A DNA stretch of 8,001 nt from Sulfurimonas sp. UBA6792. GTDB lineage: Bacteria > Campylobacterota > Campylobacteria > Campylobacterales > Sulfurimonadaceae. Below the pieces are notes generated by a model. The model saw nothing but the letters and a program-made list of their open reading frames with translations. It did not search any database and had not been told where the DNA came from. The translations under genes were made by a program, and so were the position numbers. The stretch covers positions 659 to 8,659 of the forward strand of contig DKFQ01000016.1 of NCBI GenBank assembly GCA_002452425.1. Direction: 5' to 3'. The first letter of the stretch is position 1, and every line of letters starts with the position of its first letter. Positions 6,072 through 8,001 of this stretch are shown here, piece after piece.

Positions 6072-6125
6072 GTAACTTTAGTCTTTAGCTATCAAGTTTT
6101 TGATGTAACTTTTTTATAGTAAGAT

Positions 6126-6134
6126 TGTTATAAG
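6126..6134 (+). promoter_or_regulatory. Candidate extended -10 for the AsmA-like gene
   Basis: TGT-TATAAG is a TGn-extended -10 element, predicting a start near 6141 and a very short leader that still contains the ribosome site AAAGGA (6144-6149). TATAGT at 6115-6120 is an alternative -10. No clear -35 is seen for either. Confidence 0.4.
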
Positions 6135-6155
6135 AAAACACACAAAGGATGAAGT

Positions 6156-8001
6156 ATGAAGTTTTTTGCTTGGATAGGCGCAATTATCGCCACTTTGGTT
6201 CTAACGCTCTATATAGTTGCTTTTACGCCGCTTGGAAATGGTCTCCTCAAGCCAATGGTGGAGGCAAAGATACAAGAGGCGACGCAAACACAAAGTAAAC
6301 TTGAGACTTTTTTGCTTACTATGAGTGATTTTGAAGTGGTTTTGGAGTTAAGCGAGGGTAACCGTATCACGGCAAAAGGCGCGTACTCGCTTTTTTCGCG
6401 CTCTTTCGATGTTGACTATGTGCTTGATTTGAAAAATCTTCAAGCGTTAGAGAGCTTTGCGGGACAGCCGTTGCGTGGCGAACTTTTTAGTGATGGAAAA
6501 GTAAAAGGCGATATGGCTTTGATGCACATAGATGGAAAAAGCACGATTGCGCAGAGTGCTACGACCTATAGCGTCACGCTTGAGGATTTGAACCCAACCT
6601 CCATCATCGCTACTATCAAAGGCGCAAAACTTGCCTCTCTTTTGCAGATGATGGCAAAAAATCCTTATGCAGCGGCAGATGTCGATATGGATGTCAACTT
6701 TAAGAGCATCAAAACAGGTGCGCTTGATGGTACTGTGCTACTCAAAACAAAAGAGGGCAGACTTGACCCAAAATATATGTTGAGTGATTTTAATGTTACC
6801 ATCCCAAATACCTCTTTTGCTATGAATCTTGACGCAACACTGCAAGGGAGTGATATCAACTTTAAGGGCGAACTTCTCTCAAACCTTTTTAAAATTACCT
6901 CTGCGGGCAGCGTCACTCCCCAGACGCTTAAAACAGATGTGACCTACGCACTGAGTGTTCAAGACCTGGAAGTGCTTAAGCCACTTACGGGGGCGGATAT
7001 CAGAGGAGCGCTTAAACTTGATGGAACTATCAAGGGAGACAAAGAGAGGCTGGTGGCTCAGGGTGTGAGTGATTTGGCATCGTCCAACACAACTTTTGAA
7101 GCTACGCTCAAAGAGCTTCAACTCTCAACGCTCAAAGCAAAAGTTATCAACCTTGATGTGGCAAAACTGCTCCACATGCTCAAACAGCCACACTATACCG
7201 ATGGACTTTTATCTATACAAGCAGATATAAGCGATATGAATCCACAAAATCTCAGCGGGCAGGTTGTGACATCGCTTACAAGAGGTGTCCTTGATACCGC
7301 TTATCTTACAAAAGCCTATGCACTTGTCGCACCTATGCCAAAGACAACGTTTGATGCGACAACAACAACACTCTTAAGAGGGAGCGTTGCAGATACCAAG
7401 ATAGACCTGAACTCCAATCTCGCAAATCTTGATGTAAAGAGTGCAAAGTATGACTTCAAAGATGCTTCGCTTCAAAGTGACTATAAACTTTTTGTCTCCA
7501 ACCTAGAAGCACTCGCTTTTGTGACTAAAGAGCGTTTGCGTGGCGAACTTAGCGCAACTGGCACGGTAGAGAAGGGCAAAGATTTGGACGCGACTATGAG
7601 TGCCACTCTTGCGGGCGGAAAGATGGAAGCCAAACTTCATAATGATGACTTGCACGCAAATATGAGCGCAATCAAGACAACAAAGCTGCTCTATATGCTC
7701 TATCGCCCTGAACTCTTTGATGCCTCACTCAATGCAAAACTTGACTATAACTTGGCGCAAAGCAGAGGAGGGCTTGATGGGCAGATAAGTAACGGTGTGT
7801 TTGCTAAAAATCAGACTTTTGACTTAATTAAGCAGTTTACAAAAGTTGATATGTACAGAGAAAACTTCAACGGAGATGTAGCGGCAAAGATGGAAAAAGA
7901 GAAGATGCTCGTTTGGCTTGATTTGCGCTCCAAAGAGGCGGCAATCAAAACAACAGATACAAAGCTCAACACAAAAACAAATCAGATAGAGTCAGATTTG
8001 A
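6156..8001 (+). CDS. Membrane-anchored AsmA-like protein with three ~175-residue repeats (3' end outside window)
   Basis: The frame opens at ATG 6156 (AAGGA at 6145-6149, six bases before) and stays open for 615 codons to the window edge, so the C-terminus is missing. An N-terminal hydrophobic helix (about 5-24, WIGAIIATLVLTLYIVAF) should anchor it in the inner membrane with the rest in the periplasm. The remainder is made of short alternating beta-strand-like stretches rich in L/I/V, D, G and T with little cysteine, as in AsmA/TamB-type proteins, which are proposed to move phospholipids between membranes. Three tandem modules begin at about residues 94, 270 and 449. Markers are LRG or IRG at 106-108, 282-284 and 461-463, and LLxM at 162-165, 338-341 and 511-514. 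Family assignment rests on architecture and repeat style, not on a signature motif. It is divergent from grpE; a shared regulator is possible but unproven. Confidence 0.75.
   Translation, partial: MKFFAWIGAIIATLVLTLYIVAFTPLGNGLLKPMVEAKIQEATQTQSKLETFLLTMSDFEVVLELSEGNRITAKGAYSLFSRSFDVDYVLDLKNLQALESFAGQPLRGELFSDGKVKGDMALMHIDGKSTIAQSATTYSVTLEDLNPTSIIATIKGAKLASLLQMMAKNPYAAADVDMDVNFKSIKTGALDGTVLLKTKEGRLDPKYMLSDFNVTIPNTSFAMNLDATLQGSDINFKGELLSNLFKITSAGSVTPQTLKTDVTYALSVQDLEVLKPLTGADIRGALKLDGTIKGDKERLVAQGVSDLASSNTTFEATLKELQLSTLKAKVINLDVAKLLHMLKQPHYTDGLLSIQADISDMNPQNLSGQVVTSLTRGVLDTAYLTKAYALVAPMPKTTFDATTTTLLRGSVADTKIDLNSNLANLDVKSAKYDFKDASLQSDYKLFVSNLEALAFVTKERLRGELSATGTVEKGKDLDATMSATLAGGKMEAKLHNDDLHANMSAIKTTKLLYMLYRPELFDASLNAKLDYNLAQSRGGLDGQISNGVFAKNQTFDLIKQFTKVDMYRENFNGDVAAKMEKEKMLVWLDLRSKEAAIKTTDTKLNTKTNQIESDL
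6435..6962 (+). repeat. Protein repeat module 1 of the AsmA-like gene
   Basis: Codes for residues 94-269. It opens with NLQALESFAGQPLRGEL and continues with SLLQMMAKNPYAAADVDMD at 161, ending each turn with LDGTV at 190-194. It aligns by eye with the two later modules at the same internal spacing (55 residues from LRG to LLxM). Confidence 0.65.
6963..7499 (+). repeat. Protein repeat module 2 of the AsmA-like gene
   Basis: Codes for residues 270-448. It opens with DLEVLKPLTGADIRGAL and carries KLLHMLKQPHYTDGLLS at 337, closing that block with LSGQV at 366-370. Spacing from IRG to LLxM is again 55 residues. Confidence 0.65.
7500..8001 (+). repeat. Protein repeat module 3 of the AsmA-like gene (cut by window edge)
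   Basis: Codes for residues 449-615. It opens with NLEALAFVTKERLRGEL and carries KLLYMLYRPELFDASLN at 510, closing with LDGQI at 540-544. Spacing from LRG to LLxM is slightly shorter, about 50 residues. Confidence 0.6.

Noticed and set aside
5276..6155. A CIRCE element for HrcA
   Set aside because: No TTAGCACTC-N9-GAGTGCTAA or close variant is present before grpE or dnaK; 'GCACTAAAGC' near 5383 matches only in part and lacks the second half.
6665..7121. Minus-strand open frames inside the AsmA-like gene
   Set aside because: They lie opposite a long plus-strand frame with coherent repeats, a membrane anchor and a ribosome site, and their own translations show no domain.
1..8001. tRNA, rRNA, CRISPR array, insertion sequence, toxin-antitoxin or phage defence genes
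   Set aside because: No cloverleaf, regularly spaced direct repeats, transposase, nuclease or small paired genes were seen; the window reads as core and housekeeping chromosome.

Overview
The window looks like a chromosomal segment from a Campylobacterota (epsilonproteobacterial) genome, most like Sulfurimonas or a close relative. This rests on the moderately AT-rich sequence, the style of the DnaK and GrpE proteins, the c-di-GMP sensor genes, and my general familiarity with such genomes. It is an inference, not a database match.

Layout from left to right. At 1-404 (+) is the C-terminal end of a GGDEF diguanylate cyclase cut by the window edge. It meets head-on, with stop codons shared in one CTAG, a second and complete diguanylate cyclase at 401-2140 (-), which has a periplasmic tandem Cache sensor. 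Next on the minus strand are a predicted lipoprotein of unknown function (2260-3255), dnaK (3392-5275) and grpE (5444-5980). Divergent from grpE, and running off the right edge, is a large membrane-anchored AsmA-like protein (6156-8001, +). It has no stop codon inside the window.

The grpE-dnaK pair is the Hsp70 chaperone unit: DnaK binds unfolded proteins with ATP and GrpE exchanges its nucleotide. In many relatives hrcA precedes grpE; here the upstream neighbour is the divergent AsmA-like gene instead. The grpE promoter is a perfect sigma-70 consensus (TTGACA, 17 bp, TATAAT), overlapped by a sequence close to the HspR operator HAIR. No CIRCE (HrcA site) is visible. This suggests HspR-type heat-shock control.

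Most non-coding interest lies in four places: the grpE/asmA-like divergent promoter region, a chain of four hairpins in the 167-bp grpE-dnaK gap, a 56-nt imperfect palindrome with REP/MITE-like sequence after dnaK, and an inverted repeat between the lipoprotein and the cyclase gene. The AsmA-like protein contains three tandem modules of about 175 residues, visible directly in its translation. I saw no tRNA, rRNA, CRISPR array, insertion sequence or phage gene. No gap without a gene exceeds 300 bp.
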